Of a stretch of 64,000 bases of DNA, positions 22,803-31,769 are shown one piece after another. The stretch comes from Undaria pinnatifida (lineage: Eukaryota > Sar > Phaeophyceae > Laminariales > Alariaceae). Under the pieces are notes generated by a model. The model worked only from the letters and a program-made list of their open reading frames with translations. It was not told the DNA's origin and searched no databases. The stretch is taken from assembly GCA_012845835.1 (NCBI GenBank), contig JABAKD010000002.1, forward strand, positions 28,363,210 to 28,427,209, in the 5' to 3' direction. A program made the translations under genes and the position numbers. Each line of letters opens with the position of its first letter. Positions within the stretch are counted from its first letter, which is position 1.

Positions 22803-23006
22803 CTATCCTCCGGCGGATGGGGGAAAATAAAGCTTTAGCTTACCACACTTCCACGTATTTTCGTACGCGTCGTGTGTCGATTCAACTCAGTTGCTTTCGC
22901 AGCCCAACGCTAGCTGGCGCACCCTTCGGGTCCCATTGTAGGTATAGTGTAATCTGTCCCTACCACCAGTGGTCTTCGTTACGACCCCGGCAGCGCAAGC
23001 TTGCTT
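22803..23006 (+). repeat. R6 repeat, copy 2
   Basis: Almost the same sequence as 22223-22450 (ATCCTCCGGCGGATGGGG ... ACCCCGGCAGCGCAAGC). With the preceding R2 piece it forms an R2-R6 / R2-R6 arrangement, probably a segmental duplication. Confidence 0.8.
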
Positions 23007-23324
23007 GCTAGACCTCTACCGTTTCACGCGTGTTTGCTTTGAACGCTTCACCGAGCCCCAACCACGACGGATTTCGATGACAGCCGGTACCAAAGCGGAG
23101 CCCGATGAGCTAGCCCGACGAGCTAAGCCCGTGGCGTAGGTCTACAACTTCGATAACATTTCTGCATATTTGTTGTTGCCAAATGCTCTCACACAAGCTA
23201 AGCTTGAAGAAAAAAAAGCGAGGGGGAAAAATAAATGGGGGGGGAGGGGGGCAGGCATCGGGCAGGCGACACTTGTGGCCACGGCTTGTTCAGGAGGCCG
23301 TTGGGGCTGAAAGCCTCCCACGAG

Positions 23325-23404
23325 TTAACCCCTTTAGAGCCCTCCCTATACTAAATCCAAGTAATTTGTCCCCAAAAACGGGTTTCCAGTTGTAAAGGGG
23401 TTAA
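23325..23404 (-). mobile_element. R3 TTAA mini-MITE, copy 4 (80 bp)
   Basis: TTAACCCCTTTAGAGCCCTC to CCAGTTGTAAAGGGGTTAA, reverse orientation. It lacks about ten bases of the left arm (the CCGAACCCC part). Confidence 0.9.
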
Positions 23405-23623
23405 GCTGAAAAGAAAATGTAACGGGTTACAGAGGCAGGGAAAAGAAAGCGCCAAGTATCATGGGCGATGTAACCGGAATACAAAAATAGTCGGGTAGGC
23501 GATGAAACCCTATTACAATAATTAATACCTGGTACCAGGTATATACAAGTGTATAAATAACGCAAGCGAGATCTCCAACACGCACGCAAGACGATGCCAC
23601 AAATGTAGTCAGTGCTACTGATC

Positions 23624-23713
23624 TTAACCCCTTTAGAGCCCCCGAACCCCTCTCTATACTACAGCCAAGTAATTCTGTCCCCAAAAACGGGTTTACAGTT
23701 GTAAAGGGGTTAA
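23624..23713 (-). mobile_element. R3 TTAA mini-MITE, copy 5 (90 bp)
   Basis: Intact TTAA ends and CCCCTTTA terminal inverted repeats. The interior GAGCCCCCGAACCCCTCTC and CCAAAAACGGGTTTACAG is close to consensus. It lies 220 bases from copy 4 in the same orientation. Confidence 0.92.
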
Positions 23714-23714
23714 G

Positions 23715-24448
23715 TAATCAATATGATACAGACAGTAATGTTAATACCTTTGGCAGTATATTTGCCACCCGCCAATGTGCAGCGTTCTCTTCAACGTCGA
23801 TCGCTCATATGTGCAGCACATAAAACATCCAAACACCCCAAAAATACAAGTACACATATCAGGTACAACGACCAAGGGAAGCCCACCGAAAAATGGAAAC
23901 CTATGCACGACGTCAATAATCTATCTCCAATTTTTGAAAAATACGTTTATTCGTCGGGGTGTGTATAAAGTGTATTTTTTTTAATTTTTTCAAATATATA
24001 TATAAATATATACGTTGCCCTCTTTGTCCAATTATGTCAGGAAACAGAACTTTCAGCCCTTGTTGACAGGCGCCAAACCACTACCTTTTAGTGTGTATCG
24101 ATCGGCTTGACGTCCTTGACTGTTCGACGTTGACCGTCTCCCGACATTATTCGCTTTTGCCTACTTTTCGGGCTTGGTATATGGTGCTACCTGGTGCACT
24201 GACGTGTCATCGGGGGGGGGGGAATTTGTCAATTTTTTTTATATTTTCTATTTCTTGGTCGTTATGTTCAACTTGACCCCGGAACAGGGTTTATTCGAAA
24301 AAACCGCAAACTACAGACAACGCGTCAGATATATACGAGGCAGCGAATAAAGGCGACAACGTCAGTAGTTAGTTTTAGCTGTGAGATCGAGGATTTTTCT
24401 GTAAAAGCAAACGTATGGCGTGAGCTGTGAGTTCTTCCGCGATATGTA
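23715..24448. other. Unassigned interval
   Basis: AT-rich with a TATATATAAATATATAC stretch at 23995. No recognisable gene. An AGCTGTGAGATCGAGGATTT segment at 24378 is a short inverted fragment of the R4/S1 tail. Confidence 0.35.
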
Positions 24449-24450
24449 TG

Positions 24451-24690
24451 TGTCAGATTTTGTCTCCTGCAAAAGCGGGTTTTGTAGTTTCCGCGCACAG
24501 ATTAGTTAACATCGCCCTGTTGACCCTGGTACAAGGTACACTGTAGTTCTAAGGGGAGTCGTCGACCTGTATCCTTCATGAGGACTCACATCCAGTAGTA
24601 CGGTCGATCGGAGTATCAGACACAGCTTGCAAAGATGAGTTTCGACGAAATATTCGATCTCAGCTGGGAGTGTTGTATATATGAAGTCTG
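24451..24690 (+). mobile_element. R4 right monomer
   Basis: TGTCAGATTTTGTCTCCTGC, GTAGTTTCCGCGCACAGATT, GCCCTGTTGACCCTGG, GGGGAGTCGTCGACC, GATGAGTTTCGACGAAAT and a shortened CTCAGCTGGGAGTG tail. A moderately diverged R4 copy. Confidence 0.7.
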
Positions 24691-24827
24691 GGTCTGGCCA
24701 TCATCGTCTCGAAGTTTATGGGCCTCCCACTGGCCGTCACAAGATAGCGTAAAACCGCCCTGACTTCTTTGCCATGTTGCGTTCTCTCCCCAGTGACATT
24801 GATGATGAACTTGATACCCTCTATGAG

Positions 24828-25140
24828 CATCGCCCCGGTGGCGTATCAGGTTATCAGGTCAGGTTGTCCTCGAGCCTGGTATACGTCATTTCGTGAGTTC
24901 GAGCCGAGTGCATACTCGTACAAATTCGTAGGGACTTTTTCTTGTGCACAAATTGACTTGCGGAAAGCGCGAGAGCGTGAGTTAGCAACACTCGATGAAT
25001 AATCGACGAGCAGTGGGATTGCTGAACCCTACGCGCGACAAAAACTTAAAGGCAAGAACCGGGGGGGGAAAAGGGACGACACCTGCGACCACGGCTTGTC
25101 CAGAAGCTAGAAAGCAGAAGTGTGTGAAATACAGAAGGGG
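24828..25140 (+). mobile_element. S1 SINE, copy 3 with tRNA-like head
   Basis: The head reads ATCGCCCCGGTGGCGTATCA, with TGGCGTATCAGG as the A box, an internal short duplication, and GAGTTCGAGCC as the B-box region. The body then follows: ACTCGTACAAATTCGTAGGG, TTGACTTGCGGAAAGCGCGA, CTCGATGAATAATCGACGAG, GGGATTGCTGAACCC, a G run and CTTGTCCAGAAGCTAG. Confidence 0.8.
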
Positions 25141-25194
25141 CAAAAACAATGAGCCCAACGTCGTCTTTAGTCAGTTCCTAGGGTCTGCTAGTAT

Positions 25195-25350
25195 GACATT
25201 TTTGTCTCTTTTTCTTTCCTTGCTTTCTCTTCATGTCTTGACTTTTCTTGCTTCTCTTGTCTTTTCTTTCCTTTTTCGCTTTTTCGCTTTCTTGTCTTTT
25301 CTTTCTTTTCCTTCATCCTCTTTTCTTCACTTCGTTTCTTTTTTCAATTG
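25195..25350 (+). repeat. Pyrimidine-rich (CTTTT) low-complexity tract
   Basis: About 150 bases consisting mostly of T and C in CTTTT/CTTTC patterns. It generates hydrophobic Leu/Phe/Ser-rich pseudo-frames, which should not be read as membrane proteins. Confidence 0.85.
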
Positions 25351-25404
25351 ACTTGCGTCTGTCGTGCGTATGCGTAGTGATAGGTACTACGTGCAATATA
25401 TACG

Positions 25405-25782
25405 TGGGAGCCTTTCTTGGGGGGCAAGCGGTATAGTCGGTTTTTCCAGGCGCGAGTAATGAGACTTAAGACCAAGTATGGACCTGGCGATTCGTAGGAT
25501 GACTTCCGATTTCTTCACTTTTGTGTGTTTCTGGTGGAGGCATGAATTGCGTCAGCTGTGATATATGCTTGTGCCACCTTTGGTTTGTGTTTTTCCCTGG
25601 GGTATTCCTCAGCTCCAGAGTGACTGGAGCCTGTCCTGTGACCACGGACTTGGTCACGAGAGTTAATGTGAGAACAACAACACATACATCCCGTCCTGTG
25701 ACCACGGACTTGATTATTCGAGTTAATGTGAGAACAACAACAACAACAACAACAACGACAACCACAACAACAACAACAGCAT
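25405..25782 (+). mobile_element. R5 retroposon-like repeat ending in (CAA)n
   Basis: Shared with 39318-39597 from TTTTTCCAGGCGCGAGTAAT through TTTCTGGTGGAGGCATGAAT, GCGTCAGCTGTGATATATGC and CCTGGGGTATTCCTCAGC to the stem-loop CTCCAGAGTGACTGGAGCC. The segment CCTGTGACCACGGACTTG...GTTAATGTGAGAAC is duplicated in tandem here and then runs into (AAC)n at 25735-25779. A simple-sequence 3' end in every copy suggests retroposition. Confidence 0.75.
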
Positions 25783-26272
25783 ATATACAGGTCGACACAC
25801 ACCCAACTTTGCAAGCTTGTCCGTACAGTACCATGAAACACACACTGATGTCACAAAAACATGGGAGTTATTTTTCTTTTTCCCCTTCATCCCTTTCACT
25901 ACCTACCTGGTATTACTCTCGCGCTCCCTCCTGGGAAGTATTAATAGTACCTTCAGATCCGGGGTTACATTATAGCGCGGGCCCTCCTCTCCTCCCCTCT
26001 CCCCTCCCCTCCCCACTGCGGCGGTATCATACGTGCCTTTGTTTTTATCGCGAGAGGAACTCTTCTGGGAAACAGTTTCTTCCCTCGTCGACTCGCTTCA
26101 CGAACTGTGCCTATACCCACACGCTGCCGTTACAGGCGTTCTCAGTAGTTGATCCTGGGCGCACCGTTTTTTTCTTGGCCTCTTCAACTTGATGAAGAGC
26201 TCCAGAGCTCCACGTACCCCACCTGACCCTAAAACTTTCTCATGTTTGACCAAAACGAGAATGGAAGACTGA

Positions 26273-26575
26273 TTCTACGATAGACCCCTTCCCCCCCCCC
26301 TCAACCAGCGATCTTCTTTGAACGAAACATTTCATGGCTGCTCAGCGACACGAGAGGAAGGATGTGCTGACAAAAAAGAGAAAAGAAAAAAAAAAAAATG
26401 ATATATTTCCTTGGTTGCCAAGGTATATCGAACGATGACGTCGGGGGTTTCGAGAGGGGCAAGAGGGGGGCACCGTATTTCAGGCAGGTACGACCGGGAG
26501 CTGGTTTTAAAAAACCCGCGACTTCGTTCAAGTAAAGTTGGGGAGGGGGGCTACCGCCGTAGCGCGACTCGAAAT
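26273..26575 (-). mobile_element. R1 MITE-like element, copy 5 (inverted)
   Basis: From TTCTACGATAGACCCC to GGGGGCTACCGCCGTAG. The interior holds CAACCAGCGATCTTCTTTG, the GATGACGTCGGGGGTTTCGA block, CAGGTACGACCGGGAGCTGG and CGACTTCGTTCAAGTAAAG. Longer than other copies because of an A run at about 26380 and C/G runs. Confidence 0.75.
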
Positions 26576-26681
26576 TCAGTCAACAAATTCCGTGGCCTAT
26601 CAAGTAGATGCACGAACAAATCATACTGCACCCTCAAAATAAGAATGAAATTTGGACCATTTCTGTATTTTATTAAATGGG

Positions 26682-26774
26682 TTAACCCCTTTTTTTCAGC
26701 TGGAAACCCGTTTTTGGGGACAAAATTACGTGGATTTAGTTCACGGAGGGGTTCGGGGGCTCTCAAGGGGTTAA
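26682..26774 (+). mobile_element. R3 TTAA mini-MITE, copy 6 (93 bp)
   Basis: TTAA ends. The left arm CCCCTTTTTTTCAGCTGG has a T-run expansion, and the right arm ends GGGGGCTCTCAAGGGG. The core GGGGACAAAATTACGTGG is conserved. Confidence 0.88.
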
Positions 26775-26867
26775 GGAGCTCCGTGTAATTCAGAAAACGG
26801 TGCGGCCCCAAAAAGTGCTAACCCTTTTCGCAGTACCGTACCGTGTGTCATGATATACGTCGGTCGC

Positions 26868-27205
26868 ACGTTTTTTTTAAAAGCGTTTCCCACGTCAAAT
26901 ATGAAGGGCGGCCCGACTCCCCCGAATGACTGCCAGAGTCAACAGGTCGATATTACTATATATACTGCGGGGGCGATTCCCAAAAGGAGGTATAATAGTA
27001 CGAAGGCGAAGAAAGTGCGCAGAGAGTGGTACAGGCGGAGACCTTTTCTGAAAAAGCGTTTTCCACGTCAAGGATAAAGGGCCGCGACTCCCCCGAATGC
27101 TGCCAGAGTCAACTGGACGATATTACTATGTGCTGCAGGGACGATTCCCAAAAGGTCTCCGTCTACATACCAAAACCACTCTGCGCACTTTCTTCGTCTT
27201 CTTAC
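26868..27205. repeat. Direct repeats with an enclosed foldback
   Basis: A ~115 base direct repeat runs from AAAGCGTTTCCCACGTCAA at 26880 to GATTCCCAAAAGG, and again from AAAGCGTTTTCCACGTCAA at 27053 to GATTCCCAAAAGG at 27145. The second unit is flanked by inverted arms: GAAGAAAGTGCGCAGAGAGT...GGCGGAGACCTTTT (about 27007-27047) and AAAAGGTCTCCGTC...CCACTCTGCGCACTTTCTTC (about 27142-27200). It looks like a foldback element inserted into or duplicating one unit. Confidence 0.7.
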
Positions 27206-27216
27206 TACCCCTCCCC

Positions 27217-27383
27217 AATAGTTGCAAATAGTGTGGTGTGTCGGCTTGCATATTTTTTGCCCCGCGTGTTCATCGCGGTCTTATTACCTTCTCCAACCCC
27301 CCCCCCCCCCCCCCCAGTAGTTGCAAATAGTGTGGTGTGCCGGCTTGCATTTTGTTTGCCCCGCGCGCTCATCGCGGTTGGCA
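27217..27383 (+). repeat. Direct repeat pair flanking a poly-C tract
   Basis: TAGTTGCAAATAGTGTGGTG...CGGCTTGCAT...CCCCGCGTGTTCATCGCGGT at about 27219-27282 recurs at 27317-27378, separated by an ~18 base C run at 27298. Confidence 0.75.
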
Positions 27384-27429
27384 TTGCATGGCCAGATCAC
27401 CCTCTACTGCTGTATTATCAATGTGTATC

Positions 27430-27540
27430 TCTCTCTCGTGGTTTGTAACCACAGGGCTCGTCTCCTCAGGAAGCATTCAGCACACGGGACACTATTAATA
27501 GTGTTTGAGTGCTGGATGTAGGCGGGTGGAAAATATCAAT
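27430..27540 (+). repeat. R7 dispersed repeat, copy 1
   Basis: GTTTGTAACCACAGGGCTCG, then GGACACTATTAATAGTG and GCTGGATGTAGGCGGGTGG. Relatives at 33900-34010, 40040-40145 (inverted), 41597-41690 and 50005-50105 share GACCACAGAG, ATGAAGAATCAGGA, GGACACTGG and GCTGGATGT motifs. All are diverged. Confidence 0.5.
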
Positions 27541-27544
27541 TCAA

Positions 27545-28620
27545 CGTGAACAACACACACACAACAACCGCGCAACTATTAAAAATCGCGTCGATAGGGA
27601 GAACGCTTAATGTTGCCATTAAAAAAACTGCCAGAAGATCTTTCCAAGAGCTGTGTGTTGTGATACTTCGATATATCCCACGTTTTACGGGGCGTGTCTC
27701 TGTCCGCACGAAGGACAACTAGTCGGTGACCCCCCTCAGTAAGTGCTAGCCGCTTCATAGTACGTACCAGCGTAAACATGGGTGGTGATTTCTGCTGACG
27801 CTGACACCAAGGGTGGTCTTACAAGGGAGAAGTGCAACAGAAATGATTTGAGACCAACAACACATGCCACATGCGGATTATCTTTATATCATTACCCGTT
27901 CACAGAGGGATCAAAAAAAGAAAGAGTTGACAACAACAGTAGATATCAACAACAAAAAAAACATTTATTTGGCACCTGTTGAAGATTTTGGTTCACAGTT
28001 TTGTCACGGCACAACTAGAGTTACTTTTGGCGTTCCACGGCCACCAATCACAGCGCGTGTGAGCATCTTGTTGCGTGCGGGTTGTGTAGGACAGAACGCG
28101 CACAAGCGAACGAGCGAGCTAGGGGTACCCACCTGCAGATACAGATGCCAATCCACACCATGCATACACAATCAGTTAGAGTTTAACCTCTCTTTTTGAA
28201 CCTTTTCTGGATTCTAGGGGAAAAACATTACTTATCCATGCAAATAAATGACTGATCCCAGGGCATAGACAGGCCACACGAAGCAGCGCAGGCTGCTGGG
28301 TATCGCCAAGTGCCCCCCAAACACGAGTAAAACACGAGGACACATGCATGTACCAAACGCGCACAGCTTCGAGCACTCGCCATACTGCTGCGCCATCACA
28401 CTATTAATCGGCCGCTTGAAAGACAGCACTCTTTTTTGCTGGTTTGGTCGACATACACACTACATACCAGCCCTCTCCCACAAACAAGACCCCTACTCTG
28501 TAGGCACAAGAAACTCGTTATCACCGAAGCCGAAATAGACTACCGCCGGCCCTCTCATAACAAGAGCTCCGCAAGAAACTCGCATCACCATGAGCCTAAA
28601 AATTACGGTAACAGCTGCGA
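27545..28620. other. Unassigned interval
   Basis: No gene recognised. A fragment near 27690-27780 (inverse of AAGGATATAGGTCGGTGACC-type sequence) recalls the R4 GAGTCGCCGACC block and has a parallel at 32745-32890. Confidence 0.35.
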
Positions 28621-28627
28621 GAACAGA

Positions 28628-28725
28628 CCAGGCTACTGTAGGGGGAGGGGTCACTTTTGTGGCCGCTTTTTTTCTCGCATTGTGGCTCGGGATCACCCGC
28701 GCGAGTGACGCCGCTGTGTCCTTCC
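28628..28725 (+). mobile_element. R9 element, copy 2
   Basis: GGGGAGGGGTCACTTTTGTG, then GCCGCTTTTTTTCTCGCATT and GATCACCCGCGCGAGTGACG. It corresponds to the reverse complement of 7031-7100, with substitutions in the right terminal repeat. Confidence 0.45.
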
Positions 28726-28926
28726 TTTAGTAGCGGTCTTAGGCTTCCTTTCTGTTTTCATTTTTTTTGCGATGTGATCCTGCAATCTTGAAGAGGATAA
28801 GCTACGCGGCACGAAATACTTCGAAGTATATCCCTTACTAATAATGACTCTCATTTCATTTGTCCGTGCGAGGTCCCAGCTGAATCACTCGTGCGAGTGG
28901 CTCAAACCCAGCATTGAGAAAAAAGG

Positions 28927-28990
28927 TGGGGGGGGGGGGAGAGGGGGGGGGGGTATAATAATGTGACATCCCCCCCCCCCCCCCCCCCAC
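28927..28990. repeat. Poly-G run followed by poly-C run
   Basis: Two interrupted G runs (about 28926-28953) are followed after ~17 bases by an ~18 base C run. The two arms could pair as a strong hairpin, or form a quadruplex on one strand. Confidence 0.85.
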
Positions 28991-29321
28991 CGTAGTCATG
29001 GCCGGAAATGAGAAATCCGACAGCCGTTACGCTGAAGTTAGCGTTGGACACACGCCCTTTTCTGAAACTAACTGGAACCTAGCCCACGTACCATGCCCAT
29101 GTGCAAGAGCCATCCCACGGGGGGAGGGATTGCCGTGGTCGGTCCCCACGTTTCTGACCGGTTGTGGGGGTCTTCACGCGTGGAACTATCCGGGAATCGC
29201 CGGTCATCATGACAACCTTGGTACGGGTGAATCTATCAGACTAGTCGTAGCGCACAGAAGCGCTGGTCAGGTATTTTGCGCGGACTTGGATTTTTTGGTT
29301 GTCTCTTCTCTCTCAAAAGTC

Positions 29322-29575
29322 ATGTTTCGGACCTCGGTGTTGATTATATTGAGCTCCTCGCGTTGGGAGCTTTTTGGGCAGAGCAACTTGTCTGCTGCAC
29401 ACCCCTATCAATAGCTTGAAACGTCTCACAGCCGATATTACCTGTCATGTTTCGGAGCAGGTGTCGATGACATTGAGCTCCTCTCGTTAGGACCTGAGCA
29501 GAGCAACTTCTCCGCCGCACACCCCTATCAACAGCTTGAACCGTCTCCCAGCCAATATTACCTCGGTTTCTTTGC
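29322..29575 (+). repeat. ~125 bp tandem repeat, two units plus a distant third
   Basis: CATGTTTCGGACCTCGGTG...CACACCCCTATCAATAGC...TATTACCTGT is repeated from CATGTTTCGGAGCAGGTGTC at 29446. A third diverged unit (GTGTTAGGAGCTCG...GCCACAGAGGGCCGGTG-type end) is at about 30232-30335, on the far side of the R2 insertion 29611-30218, suggesting R2 split a longer array. Confidence 0.7.
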
Positions 29576-29679
29576 CACAGAGGGCCGGTGTTATCTGTGT
29601 CCGAGGACGCGTGCCACGATGGTAGAGGCATAACTTTTCGTCTATAAAAAAAAGAAAGTTGCTGAATGACGGGGGCACC

Positions 29680-29769
29680 TTAACCCCTTTAGAGCCCCCG
29701 AACCCCTCCCTATGCTAATCCCAGTAATTTTGTCCCCCAAAAATGGGTTTCCAGTTGTAAAGGGGTTAT
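29680..29769 (-). mobile_element. R3 TTAA mini-MITE, copy 7, inside R2
   Basis: TTAACCCCTTTAGAGCCCCC to CCAGTTGTAAAGGGGTTAT; the right TTAA has mutated to TTAT. In other R2 copies the same point reads as unoccupied TTAATTAA (6644-6651) or TTAG (55387-55390). Confidence 0.9.
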
Positions 29770-29857
29770 AACCCGAAATCGTCGGAAATCGGCCTTTTTT
29801 TATTTTTTTCTTCATGATTCTCGTGTTGTGTCCCTGAGGCCATGGGATTGTTCATCC

Positions 29858-30006
29858 AGCGGCACTAAGGACGCGCCAGCTAGCGCTGGGATGCGAACGC
29901 AACTGAGTTAAATCGACACACGACGCGTATGAAAATACGTGGAAGTGTGGTGAGCTCGAGCTTTCTTTTTTCTTTTCATTTTTTGACCCCCATCCGCCGG
30001 AGGATG
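29858..30006 (-). repeat. R6 repeat, copy 3, inside R2
   Basis: Complement of the R6 order: CGCCAGCTAGCGCTGGGATG, AACTGAGTTAAATCGACAC, GACGCGTATGAAAATACGTG, GGAAGTGTGGTGAGC and CCCCCATCCGCCGGAGGAT. Shorter than copies 1-2 at one end. Confidence 0.75.
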
Positions 30007-30068
30007 AAGGAGGAAAAAAAAAAAAAAAAAGTTTTGGTGTTCGCTCCTTCTCTGTGTCCGGAGAGGTC

Positions 30069-30155
30069 TTGACGCCTTAAACTGGAAACCCGTTTTGGGG
30101 ACAATTTTACTGGAAGACAGTATAGAAAGGGATTTTGGGTCTCCAAAGGGGTTAA
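30069..30155 (+). mobile_element. R3 mini-MITE, copy 8, inside R2 (87 bp)
   Basis: Left end TTGACGCCTTAAACTGG, right end TCTCCAAAGGGGTTAA, more diverged than other copies. The R2 flanks AGGTC and GCTCCCAAATTCGAGG match the uninterrupted AGGTC-TTAA-GCTCCC at 55506-55520. Confidence 0.82.
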
Positions 30156-30676
30156 GCTCCCAAATTCGAGGAACCTCAGAGAAAAAAAGGTTGAGTACAC
30201 ACCTCTATTGTGGCACGAGTCTGAGCCCCTCTTCGTGTTAGGAGCTCGAAAAAATCTATGAATTTGTTGCACTCCTAGCGTGGAACGCCCCATAGCCAAC
30301 AATATATCGGCTCCTTGTCACAGAGGGCCGGTGGCTGTGTCTTGTGGGGTGTCGTGTTCTCTTTTTCTCGTGCGGATCCTCCCAAGAACTGCGCCAACGG
30401 TGTAGGGAACAAACAGCTCGTACACAAAAGTGGGAGGGCTTCGAGGCTAAAAAGGGTTGAAATGAGTTCATCTGCAAGCCCACCCCCCCCCGCCCCCGTC
30501 TCCGCGCGGTTTCCTACTCGAAGTCAAGAGCTGAGGCCATTTTTTGAAACAGGAAAAAAACAGTTAACCATTTGACTTGTATCCATTTCAGAAACAAACG
30601 AGATTCCACAAAAGCTTCAAGTAGTACGCCCCAAAAAACAAAAAAAGTGGACGCCGGCAGTTCCCGAGGGGCAGAG

Positions 30677-30765
30677 GTAACCCCTTTAGAGCCCCCGAAC
30701 CCTCCCTATACCAAATTCAAGTAATTTCGTCCCCCAAAACGGGTTTCCAGTTGTAAAGGGGTTAA
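30677..30765 (-). mobile_element. R3 mini-MITE, copy 9 (89 bp)
   Basis: GTAACCCCTTTAGAGCCCCC (left TTAA mutated to GTAA) to CCAGTTGTAAAGGGGTTAA. The interior CCTCCCTATACCAAATTCAA and CCCCCAAAACGGGTTTCC follows the family. Confidence 0.9.
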
Positions 30766-31274
30766 GGACTCGGGGGTCCGAAAAACCGCAAACCTGTTCA
30801 CGATTGAGAAAAAAGGAAGAAGGGGGGGGGGAGGGGCGAGGAATTTGCCAGCTGATATTTTCAAGGAGGGACGTTCTTCCGATTTTTGGTTGAGAATTGA
30901 GGTGCAGAGGGTTTTTCCGAAAGTAAGATGGTCTGGTGAGTGACAGTCTCGCGTCATGGTTGCGGCAGGAAAACGGTTTAAGGCCCTCGAAAATGAAGTT
31001 TTTTCGAAAGAATATAAAATTTCGGCTCTTCAAGTATGAGGGTAGTTCTTCCGACTTTACCTTTTTTGGGAGCCCGATACACCAACCTTAAAAAGAGGCA
31101 AAAAGCACTACCCTTCAAATTAAGAAGAGCACGCGCAACAATATGACATTTTTATATCATGCCATATATATACAACCTTTATAATATATACAAGCTACCA
31201 TTATCACCATGCTGCCTGCTCGTATGCCGTAGATCTCCATCCTCTCCGGTGTACTCCGGACAGGCACGTTCCAT

Positions 31275-31308
31275 GGCAGCCGCAGCCGCAGCAGCAGCAG
31301 CAGCCCGG
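31275..31308 (+). repeat. GCAGCC/GCAGCA trinucleotide tract
   Basis: About 30 bases of GCAGCCGCAGCC followed by (GCA)n. It gives a polyalanine stretch in one frame (31159-31374), but nothing around it suggests a gene. Confidence 0.8.
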
Positions 31309-31659
31309 GCTGGCTCGTGGTATGCTGTATTTGCCGCTTTTTCCAACAGTCCCCCCCCCCGTCCGAAGTCCTAAAGGCCAGAGGGGTCAAGTTATAAAAC
31401 CCTTCAACAACTGGGAAAAAGTCTCAGTCCAATTCCTAGTAGTAGTTTTATCCAAAAAGGCGGCTACAGTTCTAAAGGGGGGTGCTTGACAATCGAACCG
31501 CAGCAAGTCGACAATCGATTTACAGGTTTCCAACAACATCATGCCTTTTTGTGATGGTCTCGCGCACGCGGAGTGAAAATGACAAAACTTACGGGCCCAT
31601 AAAATATGATTGACGACAACAAAAAGGGTCCATTTTTCTTCCCCGGCAAAATAGCCGTC

Positions 31660-31768
31660 TATTACGGGGGACCATAGTAAATAGGACCAAATATTGTTAG
31701 TCAAAATGGGAAAATATATTGGTTTTTGTATTTACCGTAGGTCCTATTTACTATGGTCCCCCGTAATA
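31660..31768. repeat. Perfect 29 bp inverted repeat, 51 bp spacer
   Basis: The arm 31660-31688 (starting TATTACGGGGGACCATAG) and the arm 31740-31768 (ending GGTCCCCCGTAATA) are exact reverse complements over 29 bases, with an AT-rich spacer. This is the cleanest inverted repeat outside the named families. It may be a recent ~110 bp MITE or the two ends of a larger deleted element. Confidence 0.85.
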
Positions 31769-31769
31769 G

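Larger units (their letters stand above)
29611..30218 (-). mobile_element. R2 MITE-like element, copy e, carrying nested insertions
   Basis: Outer ends are GTGCCACGATGGTAGAGGC and CACCTCTATTGTGGCACG, the R2 terminal repeats in reverse orientation. Between them R2 sequence (GTTGCTGAATGACGGGGG, ACCCGAAATCGTCGGAAATC, GGCCATGGGATTGTTCATCC, GCTCCCAAATTCGAGGAACC) is interrupted by R3 at 29680-29769, R6 at 29858-30006 and R3 at 30069-30155. Subtracting these leaves about 285 bases, the usual R2 length. Confidence 0.8.

Noticed and set aside
25195-25350. Hydrophobic membrane-protein frame
   Set aside because: The Leu/Phe/Ser-rich translation is a by-product of a CTTTT low-complexity tract.
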